Positions 18,518 through 27,064 are shown, numbered from the stretch's first letter. The stretch is DNA of 64,000 nt from Marinobacter nauticus (GCF_003634635.1 NZ_RBJB01000004.1:620001-684000); one strand, 5' to 3'. A program made the numbers and translations. Notes: a model not told the origin generated them from the letters alone.

Positions 18518-18733
18518 ATGGCAACGGATATCAAGCTCGGCTGGGATGTAGAAGCATTGAACAAGGCCTACCGGCAGGGATACATGGCCGGAGAGATGGG
18601 CATGGACAAAACCCGCTGTCCATACCGTGGTGAGGTCATTATTGCCGCCTGGGAAGCCGGTTGGGATGATGCCGGTCAGGCCCGGAAACAGCGCCCGCAA
18701 CAGGATGATGATCTGTTCTCACGCATCGCCTGA
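18518..18733 (+). CDS. rmf: Ribosome modulation factor
   Basis: Small protein, 71 aa, that dimerises 70S ribosomes into inactive 100S particles in stationary phase. The family core is present: NKAYRQGYMAGEMG, then KTRCPYRG, then AAWEAGWDDA. Compared with the 55-residue E. coli protein it has about ten extra residues at the N-terminus and a longer hydrophilic tail (ARKQRPQQDDDLFSRIA). It is preceded by a perfect Shine-Dalgarno sequence and converges on a FliL-like gene 30 bases away. Confidence 0.92.
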   Translation: MATDIKLGWDVEALNKAYRQGYMAGEMGMDKTRCPYRGEVIIAAWEAGWDDAGQARKQRPQQDDDLFSRIA

Positions 18734-18763
18734 TCCGGTGCCACCGCCCGGTGGATGCGGCAA

Positions 18764-19219
18764 CTAGCGCTGAACCACAAACTCGGTAAACAGCACTCCG
18801 GTAATGGTCTCACCTGTTTGCTGCTCCTCCAGCACTCCGTTTATCCGTTTGGTTGCTTCTTCCCGCAGCGCTTGCTGGCCGTCCATGGAAGACAATTGGT
18901 CAAGATCCGTCTGCTCACCAAACAGCATCACCAGTTCGTGCCGTAACCTGGGCATGTGCGCTTCTACCGCCGGCCGGGTGGTTTCGCGGGAGGCCCGAAT
19001 GGTTACGGAGGCTTTGAGATAGGCCACTTTCGCATCCGGTTTGCCGACATGGGTGACGAATGCCGGTTCCATGGCGATATAGTCGGTTACCCCCTTCACT
19101 TCGGTTTCTTCATCAGCTTCCTCGGCCATGGTGGGCAGGGAAGGCATCAGTGCGCACAGGGTCAGTAACAGGGCCGGCGTCAGTTTTCTGAGAATGGTCA
19201 TAGGCTTGGCGTTAGTCAT
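18764..19219 (-). CDS. FliL-like secreted/membrane-anchored protein
   Basis: A 151-residue protein (or 145 if the ATG at 19201 is used). Residues about 8-30 form a hydrophobic segment ending in a possible signal peptidase site (PTMAEE). The remainder matches the FliL periplasmic domain: YLKASVTIRAS, then HMPRLRHELVMLFGEQTDLDQLSSMDGQQALREEATKRIN, then VLFTEFVVQR. No flagellar genes are nearby, so it is probably a stand-alone paralogue of the flagellar stator-associated FliL. It is divergent from dsbB. Confidence 0.82.
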   Translation of the reverse strand: MTNAKPMTILRKLTPALLLTLCALMPSLPTMAEEADEETEVKGVTDYIAMEPAFVTHVGKPDAKVAYLKASVTIRASRETTRPAVEAHMPRLRHELVMLFGEQTDLDQLSSMDGQQALREEATKRINGVLEEQQTGETITGVLFTEFVVQR

Positions 19220-19321
19220 GGGTTAGGATTGGTTCAGTGTTTCATGGCACGCTGGTTTTTCTCTGAGAATATCAGGCCATGGAAGCTTGTGCAGTCCACA
19301 TCATGATTCCGGGGTAGCGTT

Positions 19322-19828
19322 TTGACAAGCAGATGGATATTCGGGTTGGTATTTCTGGTGTGCGCCGGGTTGCTGGCGGTGGCCTTTTACATGGAGCACG
19401 TGATGGGTCTGGAGCCTTGCCCGTTGTGCTGGTTGCAGCGTTTCGGATTTATGGGTGCGGGGCTGGTCAGTCTGTTGGCGTTTCTGCACGGACCCCGCGG
19501 GTTCGGCAACCGGGTCTACGGGCTGTTACTGATTGTTGCCGCTGGCGCTGGTCTGGCGGTGGCGGGGCGTCAGCTATGGTTACAGAGTCTGCCGGCGGAC
19601 CAGGTGCCTGCCTGTGGCCCTTCGGTTGATTACATGCTCGAGGTACTACCCTGGTTTGAAGTGCTGCAAACCGCATTGAAAGGCACTGGTGATTGCGCCG
19701 AAGTGGTCTGGCGTTTTCTCGGTCTGAGTATCCCCGGATGGACCGCGGTCTTTTTCAGCCTGCTGATTGTGCTGGGGCTGTTTGTGATGCTGCGACGCTA
19801 TTCTCCCCGGGACTGGTTGCAGAGCTGA
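19322..19828 (+). CDS. dsbB: Disulfide bond formation protein B
   Basis: Inner-membrane quinone reductase, 168 aa, that reoxidises DsbA. Four hydrophobic segments are visible near 5-25, 42-56, 65-84 and 140-160. The two redox pairs are Cys33/Cys36 (CPLC) in the first periplasmic loop and Cys98/Cys125 in the second. A stop codon 18 bases upstream in frame leaves TTG at 19322 as the only plausible start; GGGG lies 7 bases before it. It resembles the second DsbB (DsbH) type that sits beside algQ in Pseudomonas. Confidence 0.92.
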   Translation: MTSRWIFGLVFLVCAGLLAVAFYMEHVMGLEPCPLCWLQRFGFMGAGLVSLLAFLHGPRGFGNRVYGLLLIVAAGAGLAVAGRQLWLQSLPADQVPACGPSVDYMLEVLPWFEVLQTALKGTGDCAEVVWRFLGLSIPGWTAVFFSLLIVLGLFVMLRRYSPRDWLQS

Positions 19829-19870
19829 AACAGTTGCGGCTGACCATGACCATGGGGTAACTTGAATCCA

Positions 19871-19885
19871 ACATAATAATTATCA
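19871..19885 (+). promoter_or_regulatory. Fur-box-like element upstream of rsd
   Basis: ACATAATAATTATCA matches the 7-1-7 Fur pattern at 12 of 14 informative bases and ends 48 bases before the rsd ATG. AT-rich sequence can produce such matches by chance, so support is moderate at best. Confidence 0.35.
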
Positions 19886-19933
19886 AGACTAGATCCAGAG
19901 AGCTGGCGGATTGACCGAGGGGAGACAGGCGTC

Positions 19934-20413
19934 ATGTTGGAGAATTGCCGGAATGCCAGGGAACGTTGGGGTGGTGTCAGCGAGCTGATTGATCGCTGGC
20001 TGAAAGAGCGCCAGGAGCTTCTGGTTCAGTATTGCGAGTTGTCTGGAGAAAGCGATTTTTCCCAGACTGATGCCCTCCGCGAAAAATTTGTCCGCCTGTG
20101 CGAAGTGCTGGTGGATTATGTTTCGGCCGGTCACTTTGAAGTCTACGAACAGCTGATTCAGGAGGCCCGTGAGTTCAACGACGGCGGCCTCGAACTGGCA
20201 GCAAAGCTCTATCCCCGGATCGAGCAAACCACGGAAGTGGCATTGAACTTTAATGATCGTCTGGATGGCCGGGAGCTGTCCGAGGTCGACGTCAGGGAAT
20301 TGTTCAACGAGCTGTCACGGCTTGGAGAAGTGCTGGAGTCGCGCTTTGAGATGGAAGATTTCCTGATTGAGAATCTGCATAACGCCCATGCGGGCAAGGT
20401 GGCTTCGGCCTGA
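19934..20413 (+). CDS. rsd: Sigma-70 anti-sigma regulator Rsd/AlgQ
   Basis: Cytoplasmic protein of 159 aa that binds region 4 of sigma-70 and shifts RNA polymerase use. The sequence is helical and acidic with family segments RERWGGVSELIDRWLKERQELLVQYCEL and LCEVLVDYVSAGHFEVYEQL (shown around residues 10-37 and 55-74). The family also includes P. aeruginosa AlgQ and P. putida PfrA, which affect alginate and siderophore genes. The gene is flanked by dsbB and an FKBP gene as in Pseudomonas, but the AlgP gene that sits there is absent. A two-way terminator follows. Confidence 0.93.
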   Translation: MLENCRNARERWGGVSELIDRWLKERQELLVQYCELSGESDFSQTDALREKFVRLCEVLVDYVSAGHFEVYEQLIQEAREFNDGGLELAAKLYPRIEQTTEVALNFNDRLDGRELSEVDVRELFNELSRLGEVLESRFEMEDFLIENLHNAHAGKVASA

Positions 20414-20440
20414 TTGCCTCTACCCGGAACCGCATTACCC

Positions 20441-20484
20441 GCAATAAAAAACCGGCCCCAGAAATGGCGCCGGTTTTTTATTGC
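20441..20484. terminator. Bidirectional intrinsic terminator (rsd / FKBP)
   Basis: A perfect 16-bp inverted repeat, GCAATAAAAAACCGGC and GCCGGTTTTTTATTGC, separated by 12 bases. The GC base and T6/A6 runs make it an intrinsic terminator for both convergent genes. Confidence 0.92.
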
Positions 20485-20506
20485 CTGCCGGAGTGCTGGC
20501 CAGAGC

Positions 20507-21241
20507 TTATTCGTCTGAACCAGCGTCGTCCTGCCCCGGATTCACGGCGATCAGCTCGACATCAAATACCAGGGTCTCGTTGGGGCCAATAGCCTGGTTG
20601 CCGCCCGGGCCGTAGGCCAGGTCAGACGGGATATAAAGCTTGTAACGAGCACCTTCGCTCATCAGCTGCAGGCCTTCTGTCCAGCCAGGAATCACCTGGT
20701 TCAGGCCAAAGGTCACGGTTTGCCCGCGCTCACGGGAGCTGTCGAATACCTCACCGTTGATCAGTTCGCCGGTGTAGTGGACTTCCACCTGATCTTCGGC
20801 GGTTGGGCGCTCACCGTTACCTTCTTCAATCACTTCGTACTGGAGACCGGATTCTGTGGTCTCAACGCCTTCACGTTCGGCGTTTTCTGCCAGGAAAGCC
20901 TCGCCGGCATCCTTGTTCTTCTGCGCGAGTTCTTCCAGTTGCTGCTCCTGCTTTTGCTGGAGCTCCTGCTGGTAGGCCATCAGCGCTTCCTGGATCTGCT
21001 CGCGGGTCAGTCGCTTGCTGTCTTCGTCACCGGCATGGCCATGCTGGATGCCCTGAAGGAACTGGTCCATCTGGAGATCCGGCAAGTCATTGCTCATGCG
21101 CTCACCCAGCACCAATCCCATGCCATAGCTGACTTTCTCAGGGGTGGTTTCAAGGGCCGGGTCGTTTGCCGGCTCCTGGGCTGTTGAGCAACCGGCAATC
21201 AGGCCGGTAACGGCGATAGCCAAAAGCGTTTTCTTCATCAT
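20507..21241 (-). CDS. FKBP-type peptidyl-prolyl isomerase, lipoprotein (FkpA/Mip-like)
   Basis: Periplasmic or outer-membrane folding catalyst, 244 aa. The signal peptide ends in a lipobox, LIAGC, with Cys18 as the lipid-attachment site. An N-terminal helical dimerisation region (KVSYGMGLVLGERM) and a long Gln/Glu-rich helix (QQELQQKQEQQLEEL) lead to the FKBP domain at about 130-235 (VHYTGELINGEVFDSS, IPGWTEGLQLM, YGPGGN). The architecture is that of FkpA, Mip and MacA. It shares a terminator with rsd. Confidence 0.92.
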   Translation of the reverse strand: MMKKTLLAIAVTGLIAGCSTAQEPANDPALETTPEKVSYGMGLVLGERMSNDLPDLQMDQFLQGIQHGHAGDEDSKRLTREQIQEALMAYQQELQQKQEQQLEELAQKNKDAGEAFLAENAEREGVETTESGLQYEVIEEGNGERPTAEDQVEVHYTGELINGEVFDSSRERGQTVTFGLNQVIPGWTEGLQLMSEGARYKLYIPSDLAYGPGGNQAIGPNETLVFDVELIAVNPGQDDAGSDE

Positions 21242-21374
21242 TTCATCCTTTTCACGTGTTTCTGGGCTCTCTGGCCCTGGATTCTGAAAGTCAACAAGGT
21301 AACGGGTTCAGCAGCAGGATGCCACTGAACATGTGTTAATCAGAGACTCATTTCGCGGCAATGCCCAGCCCGTG

Positions 21375-21755
21375 TCAGGAACCGCTGGCGGGTGAGCCAT
21401 TGAGCGAATAGGGGGCCTGGTAGGGGGACTGCCAGTCATCTTCCGGGCTGATGGTCTGCGGCTTCCGGGGCACCGGGTCTGGGCGCTCAATGGCCAGGGC
21501 ATTCCAGGGGCCCTGGGCCGGCGGCTGATCGGCATAGTGCCAGTTGCCATCGGTGTCCTGCCACTTGAAAACGATATCCGGGCCTTCGGTGGGAATCGGC
21601 GATGGCAGCAATCCCTCAAAGGAGGGAATCGTCGTCGCCTGCTCGGTTTTCACCGGTTCAGAGACCTGGTCGGGATCGCCGAGGCCGAAGAAAATCAGCA
21701 GCAGCAGAAGGCCGAGCGCCGGAAACGAAAGCCGGATCAGCCATTTCATGAACAT
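21375..21755 (-). CDS. DUF4124-type membrane-anchored protein
   Basis: A 126-residue protein with one N-terminal membrane helix (about 8-26) and a periplasmic part. Residues near 64-78 (KWQDTDGNWHYADQPP) match the short DUF4124 motif seen in many gammaproteobacterial envelope proteins. The rest is proline-rich and low in complexity. Its start overlaps the end of the upstream gene: ATG at 21755 has the better ribosome site, while ATG at 21749 gives a 4-base ATGA overlap. Function unknown. Confidence 0.75.
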   Translation of the reverse strand: MFMKWLIRLSFPALGLLLLLIFFGLGDPDQVSEPVKTEQATTIPSFEGLLPSPIPTEGPDIVFKWQDTDGNWHYADQPPAQGPWNALAIERPDPVPRKPQTISPEDDWQSPYQAPYSLNGSPASGS

Positions 21756-22288
21756 GATGGGCCGCCTCTGGTGGTCTGGCCTGCAAGCCGGCTGGCCAGA
21801 AGTTCAAGATGAGATTTTACCCGCGTGGGAATGTTGTCGGACGGCGCGGCAGCGACAAGATTCTGCTCGATGATGGTGCCTGATTTCTGCATGTTTCCGC
21901 GCTCCGCTTCGGATTCTTTCAACGTTTGCCAGATCAGAGCCAGCTCCAGCTGTTCGGCCAGCAGCTCTGCCTTGGCCAGAGTGTCCCGCAGCTCCACGCC
22001 ATGATCATTGGCTCGGGGAACAGACTTGCGGGCGGAGCGAAGGCAACCGGTTACACGGCTTCGCCACTCTGTTACCTTAGCGTCCTCAACGCCAGAGAAC
22101 GACTGACCCTGCGTGGCGAGCCAGCCGGCACAGAGGATGCGACTTACGCTCCATCCCTCGGATTGCAGCTCAAGACAGGCCTCAGCCACCTGCGGATCCT
22201 GCCATTGGGCTAGGGCATAACGCCATAACGGATTGTCTGGTTCCATGTGTTCTGGAAGTTCCAGCGGCTCCGCTTGTTGAACGGTCAT
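21746..22288 (-). CDS. TIGR02444/DUF2390 family protein
   Basis: A soluble, helical protein of 180 aa. The segments NPLWRYALAQWQDPQVAEACLELQ, CAGWLATQG and WRSRVTGCLRSARKS (within the first 100 residues) match a family of unknown function common in Pseudomonas relatives. The start chosen is the ATG at 22288, which has GGGAAG 7 bases upstream; an earlier ATG at 22315 lacks one. It is divergent from the ABC-F gene and overlaps the DUF4124 gene downstream, so these two form an operon. Confidence 0.8.
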   Translation of the reverse strand: MTVQQAEPLELPEHMEPDNPLWRYALAQWQDPQVAEACLELQSEGWSVSRILCAGWLATQGQSFSGVEDAKVTEWRSRVTGCLRSARKSVPRANDHGVELRDTLAKAELLAEQLELALIWQTLKESEAERGNMQKSGTIIEQNLVAAAPSDNIPTRVKSHLELLASRLAGQTTRGGPSCS

Positions 22289-22330
22289 GTTGGCGCTTCC
22301 CTGGCAGTAATCCATGGATAGATTAAATCT

Positions 22331-24277
22331 ATGTTAACGATAACCGATCTCAGTTTACAACGGGGCGGCGTCTGGTTGCTAGAAAACGTGAACCTGACCG
22401 TGCAACCGGGGCAGCGCGTTGCCATTGTTGGTGCCAATGGTGCCGGCAAATCCAGTCTTTTCCAGCTCTTGCTGGGGCAGCTTGCACCCGAGCAAGGCAG
22501 CGTGGCGTTGCCCGGTGGCTGCCGGATTGCCCATATGGCTCAGGAAGTCGCGGCTTCGTCCAGATCCGCCCGGGATTTTGTGCTGGATGGCGACACCGAG
22601 TTGCGGCGAATGGAGCGGGCGCTGGCCGAGGCGGAAGCGGGTGGTGATGACCATGCCATTGCCCGTCTGCACGGGGAGCTGGATATTCACGAAGCCTGGT
22701 CCGCACCGCGCCGGGCAGAGACACTGCTCAGGGGCCTGGGCTTCGCCGACAGCGATGCCGGGCGCCCGGTTTCCGCATTTTCCGGTGGCTGGCGTATTCG
22801 ACTGAACCTGGCCCAGGCACTGATGCGTCCATCCGATCTGCTGTTGCTGGATGAGCCCACCAACCACCTGGACCTGGATGCTTGTCTGTGGCTGGAGAAC
22901 TGGCTCAGAAAGTATCCGGGTACCTTGCTGTTTATTTCTCACGACCGGGACTTCATGGACCGGGTGGCTACTCATCTGGTGCATTTCGATCAGAAGCAAT
23001 TGGTGCTGTATACGGGAAATTACTCAGCCTTCGAGCGTCAGCGCGCCGAGCGACTGGCCCAGCAGCAGGCCAGTTTCGAACGCCAGCAAGCCAGAATTGC
23101 CGAAATCCAGCGCTTTATCGATCGCTTCAAGGCCAAAGCCACCAAAGCCCGGCAGGCCCAGAGCCGCGTCAAGGCACTGGAACGGATGGAAAAGATTGCG
23201 CCGGCGCACGTGGACTCACCCTTCAGTTTCGAGTTCCCGGTCGCGGACAAGGTCTCCAATCCATTGCTGTCCATTCGCCACGGGGTCGCGGGCCATGGGG
23301 ATGTGCCCATTCTGAAGAACATCAATGTCACCCTGTTGCCCGGCACCCGGGTTGGTTTGCTGGGGCCGAACGGGGCCGGTAAGTCCACCTTTATGGATGC
23401 CCTTCGCGGCACCGGAACCCTGCTCAGTGGTGAGCGCACCTGTGGCGAACATCTGGCCATCGGCTATTTCGCCCAGCATCAGCTGGAGTCCCTGGATCTC
23501 GACGCCAGCCCGTTCCTGCATCTGCAGCGTCTGGCGCCAACCGCATCGGAGCAGAAAGTCCGGGACTTCCTGGGCGGTTTCGATTTTCACGGCGACGAAG
23601 CACTTGCGCCCATTCGCTCGTTTTCGGGCGGTGAGAAGGCCCGGGTTGCGCTTGCCGTTATCGCCTGGCAGAAACCCAATCTGCTGCTGCTGGATGAGCC
23701 CACGAACCATCTGGACCTGGAAATGCGACAGGCCCTGACCATGGCGCTCCAGAACTTCGATGGCGCCATCGTGGTGGTATCCCACGACCGCCACTTGCTG
23801 CGCAACACGGTGGATGAATTCTGGTTGGTATGCGACGGCGCTGTTGGCGAGTACGAGGGCGACCTGGAGGATTACGAACGCTGGCTGGCGGAACGTCGGA
23901 AAGATGAGGAATCGCCACCCCGGCGTGAAGTGGTCGGGGGGCAGGAAAAGTCGGTTAATACCGCCGGACCCGCGACCCTGACGGCGGACGAACGCAAGGC
24001 CCGCAAGCGCCAGGAAGCTGAACTGCGACAGAAACTCAGCCCGTGGCGAAAAAAACAGGGAACGCTTGAGATCCGTATGGAGCAGTTGCAGCAAAAGCTC
24101 GCCACGGTGGAGCAAAACCTGGCCGACCCAGGGCTTTACGATGACCAGCAAAAGGTTCGACTCAAGGAACTGCTGGCGGAGCAGACCGAACTGAAGCGAG
24201 AGCTGGAAGACGTTGAAGCTGAGTGGCTGGAGGTGAGCGAAACGGTGGAGAGCCTGGAGGCGGAACTGGCTGGCTGA
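22331..24277 (+). CDS. ABC-F family ATPase (YheS/Uup-like)
   Basis: Cytoplasmic protein of 648 aa with two ABC cassettes and no membrane domain. ABC-F proteins bind the ribosomal E site and help stalled translation. Walker A boxes are GANGAGKS (34-41) and GPNGAGKS (about 345). Each half has a signature (FSGGWRI, FSGGEKAR) followed by LLLDEPTNHLD. The linker between them is charged and rich in Gln/Arg. A C-terminal coiled coil (about 545-648) is as in YheS. By similarity YheS is the better match than Uup. Confidence 0.92.
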   Translation: MLTITDLSLQRGGVWLLENVNLTVQPGQRVAIVGANGAGKSSLFQLLLGQLAPEQGSVALPGGCRIAHMAQEVAASSRSARDFVLDGDTELRRMERALAEAEAGGDDHAIARLHGELDIHEAWSAPRRAETLLRGLGFADSDAGRPVSAFSGGWRIRLNLAQALMRPSDLLLLDEPTNHLDLDACLWLENWLRKYPGTLLFISHDRDFMDRVATHLVHFDQKQLVLYTGNYSAFERQRAERLAQQQASFERQQARIAEIQRFIDRFKAKATKARQAQSRVKALERMEKIAPAHVDSPFSFEFPVADKVSNPLLSIRHGVAGHGDVPILKNINVTLLPGTRVGLLGPNGAGKSTFMDALRGTGTLLSGERTCGEHLAIGYFAQHQLESLDLDASPFLHLQRLAPTASEQKVRDFLGGFDFHGDEALAPIRSFSGGEKARVALAVIAWQKPNLLLLDEPTNHLDLEMRQALTMALQNFDGAIVVVSHDRHLLRNTVDEFWLVCDGAVGEYEGDLEDYERWLAERRKDEESPPRREVVGGQEKSVNTAGPATLTADERKARKRQEAELRQKLSPWRKKQGTLEIRMEQLQQKLATVEQNLADPGLYDDQQKVRLKELLAEQTELKRELEDVEAEWLEVSETVESLEAELAG

Positions 24278-24289
24278 GGCCAGCCAGTG

Positions 24290-25816
24290 TTACCGGCCCG
24301 AGATCTCCAGGGTAAAGTCCTGGCGTGCCAGGTAGTCCCGTTCGTTCTCCAGGTCTGCGAGGGTCAGCGGGCGGTTGTCCAGCCAGCCCTCGGGGAACTC
24401 GATTACCAGGCGGTTATCGTGGCCGTGAAGGGTGAAGGCGGGGGGTTCTTCCAGGTTGCGTGGGTGTTGGATCAGCACCGCCAGCCGCACCAGCACGCAA
24501 AGGTAGGTCAGGCGGGGTTTGTCCTCGGGCTCGATACCCTCGAAAACTGCCGCCGAGAACTTCCGGCGATGGCCCCGAACCAGAGTGGCCAGATCCTTCT
24601 GGAACGGTTGACTGAAGCCGGGTAAATCGGAATAGCGCAACAGGTAGGCGCCGTGCTTGTGGTACTGGCTGTGGGAAATAGTCAGGCCGATCTCGTGCAG
24701 CCGGCAGGCCCAGCGCAGCACGTCTTCATCGGCGGCGGTGCGCAGGCCCCATTGCCCTGCCACCTGTTCCCAAGCGGCAATCGCGGTTTTCTCGACCGCT
24801 GCGCCGTGAGCCTGGTCTACGTGGTAACGCTCCTGCAGCGCCGCAATCGTACGTTCACGAACGTCCTCGTGCTGGATGCGTCCGACAATGTCGTACAGCA
24901 GGCCTTCACGCAGGGCGCCGTCGGCAAAAGTCATGGTCTGGATGTCGAGTGAACGGAACGCCGCCATCAGAATGGCAAAGCCGGCCGGGAAAATGCTTTG
25001 GCGATCTTCCCTTACCCCCAGTTCGGCCAGTTTCTCCACCTTGCCCATGCTCACCAGGCGCTTGCGCAGCTCTTCCATGCCGTCGCGGTTAATGGAGCCG
25101 TCGGTAATCTTAAGGGTTGCCAGCACGTTGGCAATCGCCTTGATCGAGCCGGAAGAGCCCACCGCGCTCTGCCAGCCCACCGAGCGATAGTGCTGCCGGA
25201 TATTCAACAGTTCCTGCTCGGCATGGGTAATGGCCTTGTCCATCTGGCGCCGGGTAATCTTGCCATCGGGAAAGTAGCGGTTGCGGAACGACACGCACCC
25301 CATGTGCAGGCTTTCCAGCTCCTGGGGTTCGAAACGCTGCCCGATGATGAATTCCGTGCTGCCGCCGCCAATATCAATCACCAGCCGCCGACCGGAATCG
25401 TCCGACAGGGTATGGGAGACACCGAGATAGATTAACCGCGCTTCCTCACGCCCGGCGATGATTTCTACCGGATAGCCCAGCACTTCCTCGGCACGGGCAA
25501 TGAAATCGTGAGCATTGCGGGCGACCCGGAGGGCATTGGTGCCGACGATCTGGACTGCTTCCCGGGGCATGCCCTGAAGGCGCTGGGCAAATCGGCTCAG
25601 ACATTCGAGGGCCCGCTGCTGGGTTTCTTCGGTCAGCCGATTATACTGATCCAGCCCCGCGCCAAGCTGGACTTTCTCGCCCATCTTCTCAACTGTGCGG
25701 ATTTCGCCATGCACCAGACGGGCGACGACCATATGAAAACTGTTGGAGCCCATATCGATGGCTGCCAGCATGTCCGGGGAGGTTTCAGGCTTCTCGGCAG
25801 GGGATGCGGCCGTCAC
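24290..25816 (-). CDS. ppx: Exopolyphosphatase
   Basis: Ppx/GppA phosphatase, 508 aa, that releases phosphate from polyphosphate ends. Family motifs are IDMGSNSFHMVVAR near the N-terminus and VIDIGGGSTEFIIG in the second ATP-like fold, with a C-terminal HD-like helical domain. The start is taken as GTG at 25816 because AGGA lies 11 bases before it; earlier in-frame codons would add 42 residues outside the family alignment. The usual partner gene ppk is not adjacent. The gene diverges from trxA and its end is 12 bases from the ABC-F stop. Confidence 0.92.
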   Translation of the reverse strand: MTAASPAEKPETSPDMLAAIDMGSNSFHMVVARLVHGEIRTVEKMGEKVQLGAGLDQYNRLTEETQQRALECLSRFAQRLQGMPREAVQIVGTNALRVARNAHDFIARAEEVLGYPVEIIAGREEARLIYLGVSHTLSDDSGRRLVIDIGGGSTEFIIGQRFEPQELESLHMGCVSFRNRYFPDGKITRRQMDKAITHAEQELLNIRQHYRSVGWQSAVGSSGSIKAIANVLATLKITDGSINRDGMEELRKRLVSMGKVEKLAELGVREDRQSIFPAGFAILMAAFRSLDIQTMTFADGALREGLLYDIVGRIQHEDVRERTIAALQERYHVDQAHGAAVEKTAIAAWEQVAGQWGLRTAADEDVLRWACRLHEIGLTISHSQYHKHGAYLLRYSDLPGFSQPFQKDLATLVRGHRRKFSAAVFEGIEPEDKPRLTYLCVLVRLAVLIQHPRNLEEPPAFTLHGHDNRLVIEFPEGWLDNRPLTLADLENERDYLARQDFTLEISGR

Positions 25817-25873
25817 GTTGATAGGCGTCCTGTGTGATATGAACTTGGCCGTACTATAAGTGAAACTTCCCGG

Positions 25874-25910
25874 CCGTGTCAGTAATTGGCTGCGGACATT
25901 ACTGACACGG
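25874..25910. promoter_or_regulatory. 13-bp dyad in the ppx-trxA gap
   Basis: CCGTGTCAGTAAT (25874-25886) and ATTACTGACACGG (25898-25910) are perfect inverted copies with an 11-base spacer. It is 58 bases upstream of ppx and 179 bases upstream of the trxA start. The geometry suits either a dimeric regulator or an RNA hairpin; I cannot name the regulator. Confidence 0.5.
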
Positions 25911-26089
25911 ATCAACCCGGGGGTGGATACAACCGGCTTCACATCAGGGCGGGCAATCGCGTAAAGTAATAGTCTGTCTTAATTCGGGTGGACGGCCGGT
26001 CCGTAAAGAGAACACCGTCCACTACAGTCAACAGCGACTCCCGAAGGGCCGGAATCCAAGCCCCGGAGCGCCTGAATCAGGAAAAGGTA

Positions 26090-26416
26090 ATGAGCGGAAA
26101 TATCGTTAATGTCACCGACGCTTCCTTCGAGCAGGATGTACTGAAGTCCGACGTTCCGGTACTGGTAGACTACTGGGCCGAGTGGTGTGGCCCGTGCAAA
26201 ATGATTGCTCCGGTTCTGGAAGAAATCGCTGACGAATACGAAGGCAAGCTTAAGGTCTGCAAACTCAACATCGACGAAAACGAACAGACCCCGCCCAAGT
26301 TCAACATCCGTGGTATCCCGACCCTGATGCTGTTCAAGAACGGCAACGTGGATGCCACCAAAGTAGGCGCGCTGTCCAAATCGCAGCTGGCTGCCTTCCT
26401 CGACAGCAACCTCTGA
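26090..26416 (+). CDS. trxA: Thioredoxin 1
   Basis: Cytoplasmic disulfide reductase, 108 aa. The active site WCGPC is at 32-36 (Cys33/Cys36), the cis-proline is in RGIPTLMLF, and the fold is standard. The ATG at 26090 is chosen because GGAAAAGG lies just upstream and the N-terminus then matches the family; upstream in-frame codons would add 34 unrelated residues. In many gammaproteobacteria trxA sits directly before rho, but here about 3.7 kb of molybdenum cofactor genes lie between them. Confidence 0.97.
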   Translation: MSGNIVNVTDASFEQDVLKSDVPVLVDYWAEWCGPCKMIAPVLEEIADEYEGKLKVCKLNIDENEQTPPKFNIRGIPTLMLFKNGNVDATKVGALSKSQLAAFLDSNL

Positions 26417-26430
26417 TCCGCTGTTGAAGG

Positions 26431-26467
26431 AAACCGCCCCTGAACAACGCTTCACGGGCGGTTTTTT
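26431..26467 (+). terminator. Intrinsic terminator after trxA
   Basis: AAACCGCCC (26431-26439) pairs with GGGCGGTTT (26456-26464), followed by a run of T residues. The mobA ATG begins about 7 bases after the run. Confidence 0.9.
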
Positions 26468-26473
26468 TATGCC

Positions 26474-27064
26474 ATGACCCGACCCGACAGAATCATCGGC
26501 CTGCTCCTGGCAGGCGGCAAAGGCACCCGCATGGGCGGCCAGGACAAAGGCCTCGTACCCTGGCAAGGCAAAGCCATGGCCGAATGGGTGCTGCAGGCCC
26601 TTAGGACCATCACCCCGGCCGCCTTCGTCAGCGCCAACCGCTCGCTGCCGGACTACGAAAGCCTGGCTCCCGGCCGTATCCTTGAGGATCCTCCTGAACT
26701 ACGCGACCAGGGCCCTCTGGCGGGCCTGCTCACGGGCCTGAAAGCCGCGGAAACTCAGGGTGCCGAAGCTGTGCTGGTCTGCCCCTGTGATACCCCGGGA
26801 ATCACCCCGGGAACCCTCAGCGCCCTGGTCACCGCCTGGCAAACCCAACCCGACCGCCCGGCTATTGCCGAACATAACGGCCGCCTGCACCCGTTGCACG
26901 GTGTGTATCCGGTAAATGTAATGGTGGAACTGGATCGCTGGCTGGCCTCGGACAACCGCCGGGTGATGGGATTTGCCGAATCGGTGGGGGCGGTGGCGGT
27001 AGATTGTCCGGAAGCTGACGAAGTGTTCAAGAATCGCAACAATTTTAGGGATTTGGAACGCTAA
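26474..27064 (+). CDS. mobA: Molybdenum cofactor guanylyltransferase
   Basis: Adds GMP to molybdopterin to make the MGD cofactor; 196 aa, cytoplasmic. The nucleotide-binding N-terminus GLLLAGGKGTRMGGQDKGL is visible, followed by LEDPPELRDQGPLAGLLTGL and a CDTPG acidic metal site. The gene starts straight after the trxA terminator with no strong Shine-Dalgarno sequence visible, so how it is transcribed is unclear. It converges on moaE, with hairpin repeat copy 2 in between. Confidence 0.93.
   Translation: MTRPDRIIGLLLAGGKGTRMGGQDKGLVPWQGKAMAEWVLQALRTITPAAFVSANRSLPDYESLAPGRILEDPPELRDQGPLAGLLTGLKAAETQGAEAVLVCPCDTPGITPGTLSALVTAWQTQPDRPAIAEHNGRLHPLHGVYPVNVMVELDRWLASDNRRVMGFAESVGAVAVDCPEADEVFKNRNNFRDLER

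Noticed and set aside
18764..19219. Flagellar operon
   Set aside because: Only a FliL-like protein is present, with no other flagellar gene in the window.
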